From assembly GCA_017163975.1 (NCBI GenBank), contig JAFFSR010000249.1, forward strand, positions 9,386,001 through 9,450,000: DNA of 64,000 nt, written 5' to 3'. The notes under the pieces are model-generated. The model was given only the letters and a program-made list of their open reading frames with translations, was not told the origin of the DNA and made no database searches. This DNA comes from Anastatus disparis (lineage: Eukaryota; Arthropoda; Insecta; Hymenoptera; Eupelmidae). This document shows positions 43,985-55,883 of the stretch, piece by piece. Each line of letters opens with the position of its first letter. Position 1 is the first letter of the stretch. A program made the translations under genes and the position numbers.

Positions 43985-44389
43985 TTTAATTAAAAAATCA
44001 AAAGGAATTCTTAATTAAATAAATTTCAATTAAGAAATCAAAATGTAATCGTGAATTGAAAGGGCTTTAATTACAAAATCAAAAGGAATTCTTAATTAAA
44101 TAAATTTCAATTAAGAAATCAAAATTTAATCGTGAATTGAAAGGGCTTTAATTCCAAAATCAAAAGGAATCCTTAATTAAATAAATTTCAATTAAGAAAT
44201 CAAAATGTAATCGTGAATTGAAAGGGCTTTAATTCCAAAATCAAAAGGAATTCTTAATTGAATAAATTTCAATTAAGAAATCAAAATTTAATCGTGAATT
44301 GAAAGGGCTTTAATTCCAAAATCAAAAGGAATCCTTAATTAAATAAATTTCAATTAAGAAATCAAAATGTAATCGTGAATTGAAAGAGC
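43985..44389 (+). repeat. 81-bp subterminal tandem repeat, left arm
   Basis: Five units of exactly 81 bp (starts 43985, 44066, 44147, 44228, 44309), core AATCGTGAATTGAAAGGGC and AAATCAAAAGGAATTCTTAA; variants alternate between AATGTAATCG and AATTTAATCG. Confidence 0.95.
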
Positions 44390-44464
44390 GTCAGTTATGA
44401 TTATGATTTGTGAATTCGAGGGCTTTAATTAAAAATTCCACAATTCCTTTTTAATTAAACGTAC

Positions 44465-44591
44465 TAAGGAATTTGTATCATATATATGTATATAGAAAAA
44501 CATATGTGGACGCGCACATACATACGCACCTAGGCTCATATATATGCAACATTTCATGTCGACCCACACGCACACATACGGACAATGATTT

Positions 44592-44629
<38 letters not shown>

Positions 44630-45630
44630 TCCGTTTCATGTCAACTTGCACCCGTTGACCCGTATATATTTTGGTTTATATATATGTATATATATATACA
44701 TACATACATACATACATACATGGGATATTTCATGTCGGTTAGCACGTACTCATAAGTACAGGTTTTCTTTATATGTGGTACATTTCATGACAACACGCAC
44801 ACACCCATTCGTGTACCCTTAGATTTACATATATGGGACATTTCATGTCGATTCGCATGCATGCACACGCACGTTAATAAACATAGGATTTTTCACGTCA
44901 ATTCGAAAGCACACACACAGGTTTATATATATGGGACATTTCATGTCTATTCGCATGCATGCACACAGACTTTAATAAACATGGGATTTTTCACGTCAAT
45001 TGGAACGCACGCACTTACAGGTTTAGATATATGGGACATTTCATGCCAATGCGCACGCACACACACACACACACACAGGATTATATATGGGACATTTCAT
45101 GTCAACTCGTACATACTCATAATGACAGGCTTTTTTATATATGTGGGGCATTTTATGACAACACGCACACACCCATCCTAGTAACCTTAGGTTTATATAT
45201 ATATATATATATGGGACAGTACATGTCGTTGCGCATGCATGCACACACACGTTAATATACATGGGATTTTCCATGTCAATTCGAACGCACGCACACACAC
45301 ACATGTTTATACATATGGTACATTTCATATCGATTTGAATGCATGCACACACGTTAATATACATAGGATTTTTCACGTCAATTATTACCCACGCCTATAC
45401 AGGTTTATATATATGGGACATTTCATGACAACTCTAACACACCTATCCAAGCGCCCTTAGGTTCGCATATATGGGACGTATCATGTCAACACGCACGCAC
45501 CGGTTTTCATATATTTGACATATTTTGTCAACTCGAACACGCAAACACATCTAAACATGTATTTGAAATTTGTATTTATATATATGGGACCGTTTCTGTC
45601 AATTCGCATGTACGCACACACATGGGCTTA

Positions 45631-45680
<50 letters not shown>

Positions 45681-45990
45681 TATGTGTGTATATCTGTGTA
45701 CACATATACATGGGATATTTAATGTTAATTCACACACGCACATCACATACACAGGTTTATATACACGGGACGTTTCATGTCAATTTACATGCATGACACA
45801 CGTACTTGAGTTTGTATATATTTTTCTTTATATATATATATATATATATGGGGCTGTTCCTGTCAAGGCGCATGCACGCACACACATGGGCTTATGAATA
45901 TATGTATATACATATACATGGGATATTTTATGTCAATTCACATGCGCGCACACACACACACACAGGTATATATATATATATGAGTGCCAC
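44465..45990 (+). repeat. Dyad/microsatellite array, left arm
   Basis: About 23 occurrences of a GGGACATTTCATGTCAA-like core (dyad GACAT-TTC-ATGTC) spaced roughly 45-90 bp, separated by variable (TA)n, (CA)n and GCACGCATGCACACAC runs. The core is conserved while the spacers vary. Open frames running through it are repeat artefacts. Confidence 0.9.
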
Positions 45991-47000
45991 CAGATTTTTT
46001 TTTAAACAAGTGAGCAGTTTTTGATCAGTTACACAAACAGGTTATTTTTTCTATGTTACTTAAAATAAAAAAAATTCTAATTTAGGAAAAATTGCTAATA
46101 TTAATACTGATAAAAATCTTAAAGATTTTTAAGGAATGGTTTTACTTTTTGATGGATAATTTGATTATATGATTTTATTTTCAAAAAAGTTTTTCCCTTA
46201 ATAGTTATCTGTAATAAAAAAATTCTTTTACAATGTTAATTACTTTTTCCTGACATTCGTTTTGAAAGTTTATGCTTAGCAATTTTAAAATTTGGTTGTG
46301 ACACTGATGATGCTGCTATAAATTATTTTGGATGTGTTATAATTAGTGTGCTGCCTCAATTTTCAACTGAAGGATTATAAATTAAGGATATTTTGGATTG
46401 AATTGCGGAAATAAAATAAATGATTAAAGAATTACAATCAACAAATCAATAAATTCAATTATTAATAGTTAAAAAAAAATGTTACCATGTCAGTGAGTTT
46501 TTTCAACAGGGTTATACATAAATTAAATTAATTAAAATTAATATTTTCAATCAATCATATACCTATTTTTTTATTAAAAGATATATTTTTACAAAATATG
46601 TAACAGTAAAAAAGTAGTTCACAGAAAAAAATTGTACTTCGTTAAAAATTTTATAAATTATAAAAACACAAATTTTTTAAACTTCATAAAATAATGAATA
46701 GCGTACTGTACATATTGTTCTTGTAGCAAAAATTCTACATGTAAAAAATGTAATAAGATTAAAATACAAATAACGATTAATTAAACGTATTTATAAATTA
46801 TAACATAAATTTAGCAAATGAAATAAAATTTTAGGAAATCCTATTCTAATCTCTGTTGCACTGTAACAATAGTCTCATTCTAATATGAAAAATTGAAAAA
46901 AAATTATAAAACTTATTCTTTTTTATAACTTTGGCATGAAAATTGCATGAAATAAGCGACAAAATGTTTTTTATTTGAAAAATAGACTTTTCAAATTTTT
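45991..47000. other. AT-rich core of the giant element
   Basis: No gene assigned. 46260-46375 on the plus strand reads LCLAILKFGCDTDDAAINYF-like sequence that could be a coding relic, but it has stops on both sides and matches nothing I know. Confidence 0.35.
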
Positions 47001-47650
47001 GGAAATTATATCATACAAATTTTCCTGGACATTTTCCGACTTCACCCCCTTTAAATTAATGTTTAGTGACAAAATATATAAAAAAAATTTTTGGAACCGT
47101 GGACTTTAATGTTACTATAGCAATCTCCCTATTTTCCGACCTGACTTTTTCATGTGAGCACCGTTGCGCGGTACTTTCTGAATAAGCGGTTCAATTATTC
47201 GTGAAAAATTAAAGGAAGACCGCAACCAGCCTAAACCATTCTTTTTTATCAACAGTTGGTGGATTAAAGAATAATTTTAGCTAATTAAAATGTAAAAATT
47301 CTTAATTATATTGGTCACCAATAATTAGTGCAATAAAATAAAAAAAATCATTAAAAATGGCAAAATGAGTTTTTTTATATTTATGATGTTTTTACAGAGA
47401 AATGGTGCAATGTACGGCAAAATTGATAAGAATATTTTCGACTTAATATTTGATGAAAAACACGAAAAATTATGTTTTTCTGCGAAGAATTAACAACCAG
47501 AAAATTTACTTTAGAGATTTTCCTAACTATTTTCCAGCTATCCACCCTCGAAATTCGTGTTCAAGGCACCAAAATACATAGGAAAAACTTTGGTGGAGCC
47601 GTGGATCTCCATCGGCTACGGAAACTCTCCTAGCTACCTATATTAGTTAT
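47000..47650 (+). repeat. Two diverged copies of an old dispersed repeat
   Basis: 47020-47150 and 47500-47650 share a layout with 1230-1570 (CCACCCT / AAAATACATA-AAAAACTT / GGTGG-CCGTGGA). Divergence is high. Confidence 0.35.
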
Positions 47651-48059
47651 AAATGTCCTCCGTATTCAGGTGAAATACCCCGGTGAACATATACATTAAG
47701 GTTTGGAAAAATTCTGATGTAAAAGAACCTTTCTAATTTTTTGCGGTTTTTGGTACCAGTCCATAATACAACTTTGTGAACTCTTATGAAAAAAATTGTC
47801 ATGATTTTCGTTGATACCTTCTGAACTTTTTTGATTCATTAAGTTTTACTAAGGAATAGTAACCTTAATTTTATCGTATTCACAATTAATGAACAATTAA
47901 GATCGCTTTAGAATTGAACAGCACTGTAAAGTTTTCAGGAGAATCCTTCTAGATTGTATTTTAAAAATTCTTTAGAAATATTTTTCACGTTTTATCATCG
48001 TATGAATATATTTATTAAATTATTGGTAAATAAATGATTATAAATCTATGAAATCATTT

Positions 48060-48266
48060 TTTTTTTTTTTTTTTTTTTAACGTCGCTATATTTATGCTAT
48101 GCTATTATTGCTATGCTAATCAGCGACGGAGCTCGTAAGTGTGTTTGTGAACAAAGCACATGTAACGTACAGTGGTGCTTGTATCAATCGGCCGAGAGCG
48201 GGATTCGAACTCGGAACCTCGAGATTACGAATCCAACGCTCTACTGAATGAGCCACAGACCGACTC
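48060..48266 (-). mobile_element. tRNA-derived SINE
   Basis: On the minus strand a tRNA-like head (GTGGCTCATTCAGTAGAGCG as A box, GTTCGAATCCC as B box) at 48266-48185 is followed by ~90 bp of body and a poly(A) of about 20 (T-run 48060-48079). Target duplication CTATGAAATCATTT / CTATGAGATCATTT at 48046-48059 and 48267-48280. The anticodon stem no longer pairs, so it is not a functional tRNA. Confidence 0.85.
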
Positions 48267-48411
48267 CTATGAGATCATTTAAGAATACGGATGAATCTTT
48301 ATATTTTCTGTATATTGATTGAAAGGTTAATGAAACTTCACGAACTCTGTGGAAGTAAATCGAGATGAATTATTACAATCTTGTAAAGAGTTTAATAGCT
48401 ATTAAAGATCC

Positions 48412-48796
48412 TTAAGAGGAGGTCGAGTATATATGTCCTATTGTAATCAAAAAATTGATTTTTTTACAAAAACTAATAATTTTAGCAAAAAATAAGAGAA
48501 AGCCCCATCTTGTATTATAAAAGCAATATTTTCTTTGATTAGGAAAAAATTTTTTATCGATTCCTTTTTGAAAAAAACCTTGAAAAACATAAAATATCGA
48601 GGTTTGGATGGACAATTCAGTTTTTCAAAGTTTTCTTTGAAACGAAGCGATAAAAATAATTTTTTCTCATAAGAGAAAATATTGCTTTTAGTATACGAGA
48701 TGGGGCTTTCTTCTTATTTTTGCTACAATCATAAGGTTTTGCAGAAAATTGAATTTTTTTATTATAAAAGGATAGAGATATACGACCTGCTATTAA
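48412..48796. mobile_element. TTAAGAGG foldback MITE, copy 3
   Basis: TTAAGAGGAGGTCGAGTATA left, TACGACCTGCTATTAA right; inner pairing AAAACCTTGAAAAAC and GTTTTTCAAAGTTTTC. Inside the giant element. Confidence 0.8.
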
Positions 48797-49126
48797 TAAA
48801 ATACCGTGAAAATTATTTATGATTCTCAGTAACGATCTTGAAGTTATAAAAAAATATACATATTATTAAATTTTTTTAACTCTTGAAATAGTTAAGCATA
48901 CCATGGAATTGTTTGATAGTGGAAATAAAGCCATTTTACACGACTAAGCTATAAATTTTTTTTGTGAATAAATACAATAAATCGCACTAATTTATTAATA
49001 CTAGGCAATTTTTCAGTTTATTAATAAGTTAATTTAATTAATACTATGATATGCCCTTCAAAAATCACTATTCAATATATTAGAAATTCATAAAGAATCT
49101 GAAGAAGTCATAATCATATTTTTTGA

Positions 49127-49513
49127 TATATGGGGATATCCACAAAACTTTTAATTGTCTAGTAACAGGTCATATTACAGCTGTTACTGGGTTACCGCAT
49201 GATGCACATTGTTTAAACTAGGTTCAAATCTTTTGTGCTATCCTGTAACTCTATTTCTGATGTATTTAGTAAATGTTTAACAAACGGCGCAGTAGATATT
49301 TCTATAAAACATTCATTTTTACACATAAAAAATTACCGTAATTTATCTTATGTGTAAATTTACTTTTTATAGAATTATCTGCTGCGCCGTTTGTCTTACA
49401 TTTACAAAATATATCAGAAATAGAGTTACAGGATAGCACAAAAGATTATAACCTAGTTTAAATAATGACCTGTTACTAGAGAATTTAAAGTTGGATGGAT
49501 ATCCCCATATAAT
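49127..49513. mobile_element. Foldback MITE with TATGGGGATATCC ends
   Basis: TATATGGGGATATCCA at the left mirrors GGATATCCCCATATA at the right; arms pair through CTAGTAACAGGTCAT, GTGCTATCCTGTAACTCTAT and AACGGCGCAG. About 385 bp, probable TA target, no coding. Confidence 0.85.
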
Positions 49514-50796
49514 ACCATAGTGGTACACATGAAATTGGAAAGGTTCTAAAAATATATAAATTACAATAACTTTTCTGATGAGGATATATTATTCAGATTA
49601 ATATTATTTTGAAAATTAGATAACATTATTTTTATTTTTAAGAGCATGACGAAGCTTCCAGTCTTCTAATAATATTTCCAATCCCAAGTTATGAATAAAC
49701 AATGCGTTTAATAACATTTTTTTGCGACAAAGAAAAAATTTGTAAGATTCAACTCGAGTGCGGACAACTCAAGAAATCCACGAAAATACTACATAAAAAG
49801 TAATAATACAAACTTTCAATGTAACGTATTTTAAGATTAGGTTTGTCGAGCTTGATATAATTTCCAATCCAAGTTCATAAAAATTTTACAAGTTTAAATG
49901 ATTTTTTATTTTAACAAAAATTATTGTATTAACATAGCTTTAGTGCGGACAAGTCATTATATTTGTTTTTCTCATCCGTGCTGAGTAAGCGGCCTATAGC
50001 GCATGCGTTTTCGGGGTAGTAAGTAGCTAATAGCGCGCGCTGCGTGTGTTGTTTTTTGAGGGCGTGTGTTTCACAGCTATGTATAATATTATTTTGTATT
50101 AAATCACGTAAATACGTTACATTCTGTAAAATAATGTCACGCAAAAGCGTTAATTAATGTAAAATCGCAAAGGTTTATACAAGCGCAGCGCCCTCATACT
50201 GTATCTCATCGACCATATGATGAATTTTATACTCTATCTCGCTTTAACCTCTGACAAAGTAAATCGTATTATCTATTCTTGTATTATTTTTACATTAACG
50301 AAATCGTAATTATTCCGTATAAACGTGAAATTGGTGAACTAAAAGTATGTAATTTAATTACAAATAATAGTACCAAAAAGTATTGAAATATACTATTGCG
50401 AGTCAGTCGTACGGCAGATATGAGAGAGAGAGAGAGTCTCGGGCAATGGCGCTATTCGCTACGCTCGTGCGCCAACTTGCCCTCGTGCGCAATAGTCAAC
50501 TAAACCTTACTCGTTACACAATATACTATTAATTTACGAATTTAAAATGATATTAATGAAATAAAAAAAGCAAAACTTGATTGCTGTAGCTCCAACATCA
50601 GATAAATATTACGGAAAGAAACATAATGAATCACCCAAATTCACAATTTTATAAATTACAACTGAATCACTGGAAAAATAGTTGCATACAATAGACTTTT
50701 CCAAATTTTATGAGTAACGGCTTATAATTGAAATTTCAATGTCGGAACGATTCGGAAAACTTGAAACATTTATCAATTTTCATTTCATAATAGTTC
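49514..50796. other. Non-coding core sequence of the giant element
   Basis: 49929-50144 is open for 71 codons on the minus strand without recognisable domains. GTGCGGACAA recurs at ~49752 and ~49942. 50421-50440 is a short GA-rich palindrome (GAGAGAGAGAGAGTCTC). Confidence 0.35.
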
Positions 50797-51170
50797 TTAA
50801 CAGCAGGCCGAAGTAGAACCTGATACCGACCGAGTAACAATTGAGTTGTTTGTTATTTACTCCAGTATTAATCGGTGTATCTTCAAAATAAAGGTTGATC
50901 GCAATAGATATTATTATAATGAATATCTATGCACAAGAAAAAAAAATCTACCGATTTGTTTTTGAGAAAAGTAAGGAACGCCGAAGTAAATGATTATGTT
51001 TATAATATTTTCGCGTTCCTTCCCTGGTAACAAAAAATTTGCAATTCTGACGCAATTCTGACGCAATTGACTTGACCGTCAGTGAAATTACATCAGACCA
51101 TACGTCATATGCTTCCGATTTCTGCTATATTTCTGCTGATGTGTAATTACGTTAGGTGACGCTCAGCAGA

Positions 51171-51886
51171 ATTGCGATGAAATTGCAAGATTGAAATTGC
51201 AATATCAAAAGGATAATTGCGAGCACTTGCGCGTTCGACAGAATTGCACCAGAAGTGCAAAAGTTTACTAACATTAAGTGCTGCGCAGCAGAATTAAGGA
51301 GCTTTACGTAATTACAAGTGCACTTAACGAGACCCTCTCATCACTTCCGCGTGCACAAGAATTGCAATGGAATTGCACAAGCCGTCTGCAGCAGATGACT
51401 TGTGGTAGAATTGCGATGAAATTGCAAGATTGAAATTGCAATATCAAAAGGATAATTGCGAGCACTTGCGCGTTCGACAGAATTGCACCAGAAGTGCAAA
51501 AGTTTACTAACATTAAGTGCTGCGCAGCAGAATTAAGGAGTTTTACGTAATTACAAGTTCACTTAACGAGACCCTCTCATCACTTCCGCGTGCACAAGAA
51601 TTGCAATGGAATTGCACAAGCCGTCTGCAGCAGATGACTTGCGGTAGAATTGCGATGAAATTGCAAGATTGAAATTGCAATATCAAAAGAATAATTGCGA
51701 GCACTTGCGCGTTCGACAGAATTGCACTAGAAGTGCAAAAGTTTACTAACATTAAGTGCTGCAGCAGAATTAAGGAGTTTTACGTAATTACAAGTGCACT
51801 TAACGAGACCCTCTCATGACTTTCGCGTGCACAAGAATTGCCATGGAATTTCGCAAGCGGTCTGCAGCAGATTACTTGTGGTGAAC
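51171..51886 (+). repeat. 239-bp tandem repeat, three units, rich in AATTGC
   Basis: Units start near 51171, 51410 and 51649 and are >95% alike by eye (AATTGCGATGAAATTGCAAG, GAGCACTTGCGCGTTCGACA, CTCTCATCACTTCCGCGTGC). Each contains many AATTGC/GCAATT words. The minus-strand open frames duplicated in it are artefacts. Confidence 0.9.
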
Positions 51887-51889
51887 AAT

Positions 51890-53043
51890 TTGATTTTATA
51901 TAAACTGTGAAAAAAATTGACGTAAGCAAATTACCACTGCAACATGCAATTCCTCTCCCATAAACTATATTTTCAATTAACTTTTATCTATATCTAGGAG
52001 CTTCTTTAAATGTTCCAAAAGAAAGTTTTTTACTGTTTCTAATACAACCGTATACGTTTCTTTTGACCAAGATTTAAGCTGAAATGTATAGTCGAGACTC
52101 ATTCCTCAATACTCATAACCTTGATGTACATGAATTTATCTTATTTTTTTTCTTTTTTTTTTAACCAAATGAATAAACTTTTATCTCTTTTTCGCACAAT
52201 ACATAATTTAAAAATTCCAGAATTTAAATCGTTAGAAAAATATATTATAAACATTCAGTGGGTGAAAATTAGTCTGTTTTATTCCGTTTACTACGTATAA
52301 AAATGCTACGTATATCATGTTCATAAAATGCGTATTGAAAATACTTTATATTGAAGTCCAAAAAAATATTATATTATCGATAAAAAAAAATACAGAATTA
52401 TTAAGTATTCCAAAAGCTTATATCAAAATGAAAAGAAGGAATAATTTCATTTAGTTTCTAATAAGAAAATGTAGTTCATTAAAATGTGATTCTTATCGTT
52501 CTACAAAATTTATTATTTGGAATGAAATTGAATAAAAATTATTAATTAAATACAATTTTTGTTTAATATGTGGAAATAATTTTGTTTTTATAATACCTAA
52601 ATGTTAGTAGGATGGCCATTGAACATCGTTTTATCAGACAAAATAATATATTTATAATAAATAAGGACGTTATACTACATATATATAAAAAATTATATAA
52701 TATTGTCAATAATATTAAACAAACTTATATATAAACGTAAAATAACGTTATGAAGACAGATTTCCAATACATTCTTATATTAATAGCAATGTTAACGCTG
52801 TTTGTCTACTAAGTAATAAAAATATATTTCATACGATGCTGAAATTTTTTTACAAAAACGCATGCTTTACTCCATCTTCTATTTGCACTGTATATGTTAC
52901 CACTTCGCTCCAATGCTGCTGCGAAGTATCTGCTCTAAGCTACCTTCGTAAGTATATGCTGTGAATCTGCTGGAAAGTATATGCTTCACGTAGACTTGGT
53001 AAGTATGCTGCAATTCCATTGCAAGCACGTGCACACTACACCA
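51890..53043. other. AT-rich spacer between the two arrays
   Basis: No gene seen. 52900-53040 begins a degenerate version of the following array (AAGTATATGCTG, CTGCTG words). Confidence 0.4.
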
Positions 53044-53790
53044 TTCTCTAAACGGCACCGTAAGTCAGCTGCAAAGCTGCTGCGTGCTCACCTTCATAAG
53101 TATGCCGCAATTCTACTGTAAGCGAACGTGCAATATACACTTCTTTAAACCGCAATCTACCTGTCGTAAGTCTGCTGCTAAGCTGCTGCGAAGTAGCTGC
53201 TGCATGCTTACATTCGTAAGTATGCCGCAATTCTACTGTAAGCGCGCGTACAGTCTACACTTCTTTAAACCGCAATATACCTGTCGTAAGTCTGCTGCTA
53301 AGCTGCTGCATGCTTACCTTCGTAAGTATGCCGCAATTCTACTGTAAGCGCGCGTGCAATCTACACTTCTTTAAACCGCAATATATCTGTCGTAAGTCTG
53401 CTGCTAAGCTGCTGCGAAGAAGCTGCTGCATGCTTACCTTCGTAAGTATGCCGCAATTCTACTGTAAGCGCGCGTGCAATATACACTTCTTTAAACCGCA
53501 ATCTACCTGTCGTAAGTCTGCTGCTAAGCTGCTGCAAAGTAGCTGCTGCATGCTTACCTTCGTAAGTATGCCGCAATTCTACTGTAAGCGCGCGTGCAAT
53601 CTACACTTGTTTAAACCGCAATCTATCTGTCGTAAGTCTGCTGCTAAGCTGCTGCGAAGAAGCTGCTGCATGCTTACCTTCATAAGTCTGCCGCAATTCT
53701 ACTGTAAGCGCGCGTGCAATATACACTTCTTTAAACCGCAATCCACCTGTTGTAAGTCTGCTGCTAAGCTGCTGCGAAGTAGCTGCTGCA
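53044..53790 (+). repeat. 120-bp tandem repeat (CTGCTG-rich), about six units
   Basis: Units near 53044, 53164, 53284 (shortened by 13 bp), 53391, 53511, 53631 and a partial at 53751; cores CGTAAGTCTGCTGCTAAGCT and CGCAATTCTACTGTAAGCGC. Because 120 is divisible by 3, an open frame runs through several units; it encodes only the repeat. Confidence 0.9.
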
Positions 53791-54048
53791 TGCTTCTGAC
53801 TGCAGAACTACAATAGAATGCTGAAGCATACGAAGCATGTTCTGCGCACTCGCGATTGCGTCAGATTGTGTTACCAGGGTTACTTTTCTCAAAAACAAAG
53901 CGATAGATTTTTTTTTTCTTGTGCATAAATATTTGTAATAATAATATCTATTGCGCTTAACCTTCAATTTGCAGATACACCGATTAATACTTGAGTAAAT
54001 AACAAAAATGCCAATTAGACAAGGACAGCGAATCCGGCCTGCTCTTAA

Positions 54049-55822
54049 ACATTCTTTAAAGACCGGAAAAATATTTGTTCCGATTCTTTTAGAAATTTTA
54101 GGGTCATTTTAACGAGGATATAACTGATGATGATGTAACAAAATTCAACTGCAATAATCACAAATTTTCCAATCGAAAACGTTTCCATAAATAATTTCCA
54201 TAACTTTATAATTTCCGCGAAAATAATCATAATCTTCATAATTCTGCAAAAATGACGATTTATATTGACTTTTTCATAAATTTAAGTAAATTATAGAAAT
54301 TTTCTCAAATTCAATTTACTTGTTTTTGTCATAAAAAACGAAAGATAATTAGTCTCAAAGCAGACTTAACGTAGGTAAATATTATTTTTTTATATACGCT
54401 TTTCTTATATTCGCCTTCATGTCTGTTTGCATGTTTGTCTGTCTGTAATCAAATCTTGCGCGCTCGATTTCAGGCACTTTTTGACAGATATAAATTCTGA
54501 CAATTGGCATAGACTTTGGTCTTGGATGACAATACAATAATCAGTTGTCATTTTGGTACCTGGACATCCAGGTCGATGATAATGGGTGTGAAAAGTCATC
54601 TCCGAGGAAGTATAAATGGGGAGGCTTTCTTTGGGTCAAGGCGAGTTTCTCGGGGGTTTTCAGGGTTGCTAAAACCGAATTTGAGATCAAACAATTGCCA
54701 CAAAGTGATGCACGTTGTCCAGAATACGCATGGACGTCGTCTCCGAGGAAGTACAAGTGGGGAGGCTTTCTCTGGGTCGAGGTGGGTTCCCCGGGAGATT
54801 TCGGGGCTGCTAAAACCTAATTCAAGGTTTGAAAGTGAATCTATAATGCATAATAATGATTTAGGATGAAGAGGTCGAACTGGAGTACCAAGTCGCCGAT
54901 AACGGATGTACCTGAGTGTAATCTTCGAAAAGTCTGGTTGCAATGTAACTCTAAATGATAATAAAAACAATTTTAACTTAAAAATAGAAAATACAAAATT
55001 TTAAAAACATGCTTTAAAAATAAAATACAATAATTGAATAAATAGACTAAAAAGTATAAAATAAATAAATTAACTTTTTTTAAATTTTTTAAATAATAGC
55101 GCTTATTACCTGTATATCGGAATGATGTTTGATGAAAAAATGTTAAAATTATTCACTAATTACAATAGTAATATGCTTTCTCGAAGTTAAATTTCGCTGG
55201 CATTATTCGAACGAAAAATTCATAAATTAGTAGGGATACTACCGCAAATTTATATGCGAGATGATTTGTATGAATGATCTTTATATATGGGTATCGACTA
55301 CGAGTAAATCAACATATTTCATGGAACTTGCATGAATCTTAAACAATTGTTCTTTTAAAATCTTTTTATTTCCGAGTATTCTCCAACCTAATCAAACAAC
55401 CTTAGAATCGAAATCTAAAAGAATCTCCAAGTTTCATTTGACGTAGTCCCTGCAAATATCTGTAAACTTCATAATCGGTATGGAAAATTTCAAAATTCAT
55501 TTATATAGACGATTTCCAGGTAGCCAGGATCACCTGATGAGATGTCATCTCGGGAAACGTACATGTTATTAATAAATAATGGCTAAATTTCAAAAGATAT
55601 TCTTGTAGACAATGTTTATCTTACTCGGAACATCCATGTTTGGCTAGATAACATTTGAAACAACTTCAAAGTAGTTATTAAACTATAAGTTGAATTTCAA
55701 AAGTTTTAGCTGTAGATGATGTTTAAATTGTCATTAACACCTAGGTATCCAAAGACGGCGATCGTGGGTACCACAGCATAATAAATAACTATTTTTTAAA
55801 TATTGTCTACATCGATAAGGTA

Positions 55823-55824
<2 letters not shown>
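54049..55824. other. Core of the giant element, with a ~165-bp duplication at 54590-54840
   Basis: 54596-54690 and 54737-54830 are diverged direct copies (TCTCCGAGGAAGTAYAARTG, GGGGAGGCTTTCT, GGTTGCTAAAACC). The block 54417-54500 begins with a TTCGCCTTCATGTCTGTTTG sequence. No convincing gene. Confidence 0.5.

Positions 55825-55883
<59 letters not shown>

Larger units (their letters stand above)
50797..54048. mobile_element. Nested inverted-repeat element carrying two tandem-repeat arrays
   Basis: Left terminus 50797-50975 (TTAACAGCAGGCCG ... ATTAATCGGTGTATCTTC ... TTTGTTTTTGAGAAAAGTAA) mirrors right terminus 53870-54048 (TTACTTTTCTCAAAAACAAA ... CGGCCTGCTCTTAA). The 2.9 kb between has no coding but contains the 239-bp array (51171-51886) and the 120-bp array (53044-53790). 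TTAA borders both ends. An orphan terminus is at 3355-3540. Confidence 0.75.

Noticed and set aside
43985..44389. 81-bp arrays as centromeric satellite
   Set aside because: Only five units per side, mirrored and at fixed distance from CAGGGTTGC ends; subterminal repeats of an element explain them better.
44473..46024. Many Tyr/His/Ile-rich open frames in the left arm
   Set aside because: Translations of (TA)n and (CA)n microsatellite; the same peptides appear in shifted frames and on the other strand.
48185..48266. A functional tRNA gene (anticodon CGT)
   Set aside because: The anticodon stem does not pair, the T stem is mismatched, and a poly(A) tail plus target duplication show it is a SINE.
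51304..51752. Two near-identical 69-codon minus-strand frames
   Set aside because: They fall at the same place in consecutive 239-bp tandem units and reflect the repeat.
53048..53816. A 168-codon frame with 40-residue repeats as a repeat protein
   Set aside because: The unit is a 120-bp satellite (multiple of 3); both strands stay open and no conservation beyond the DNA repeat is evident.
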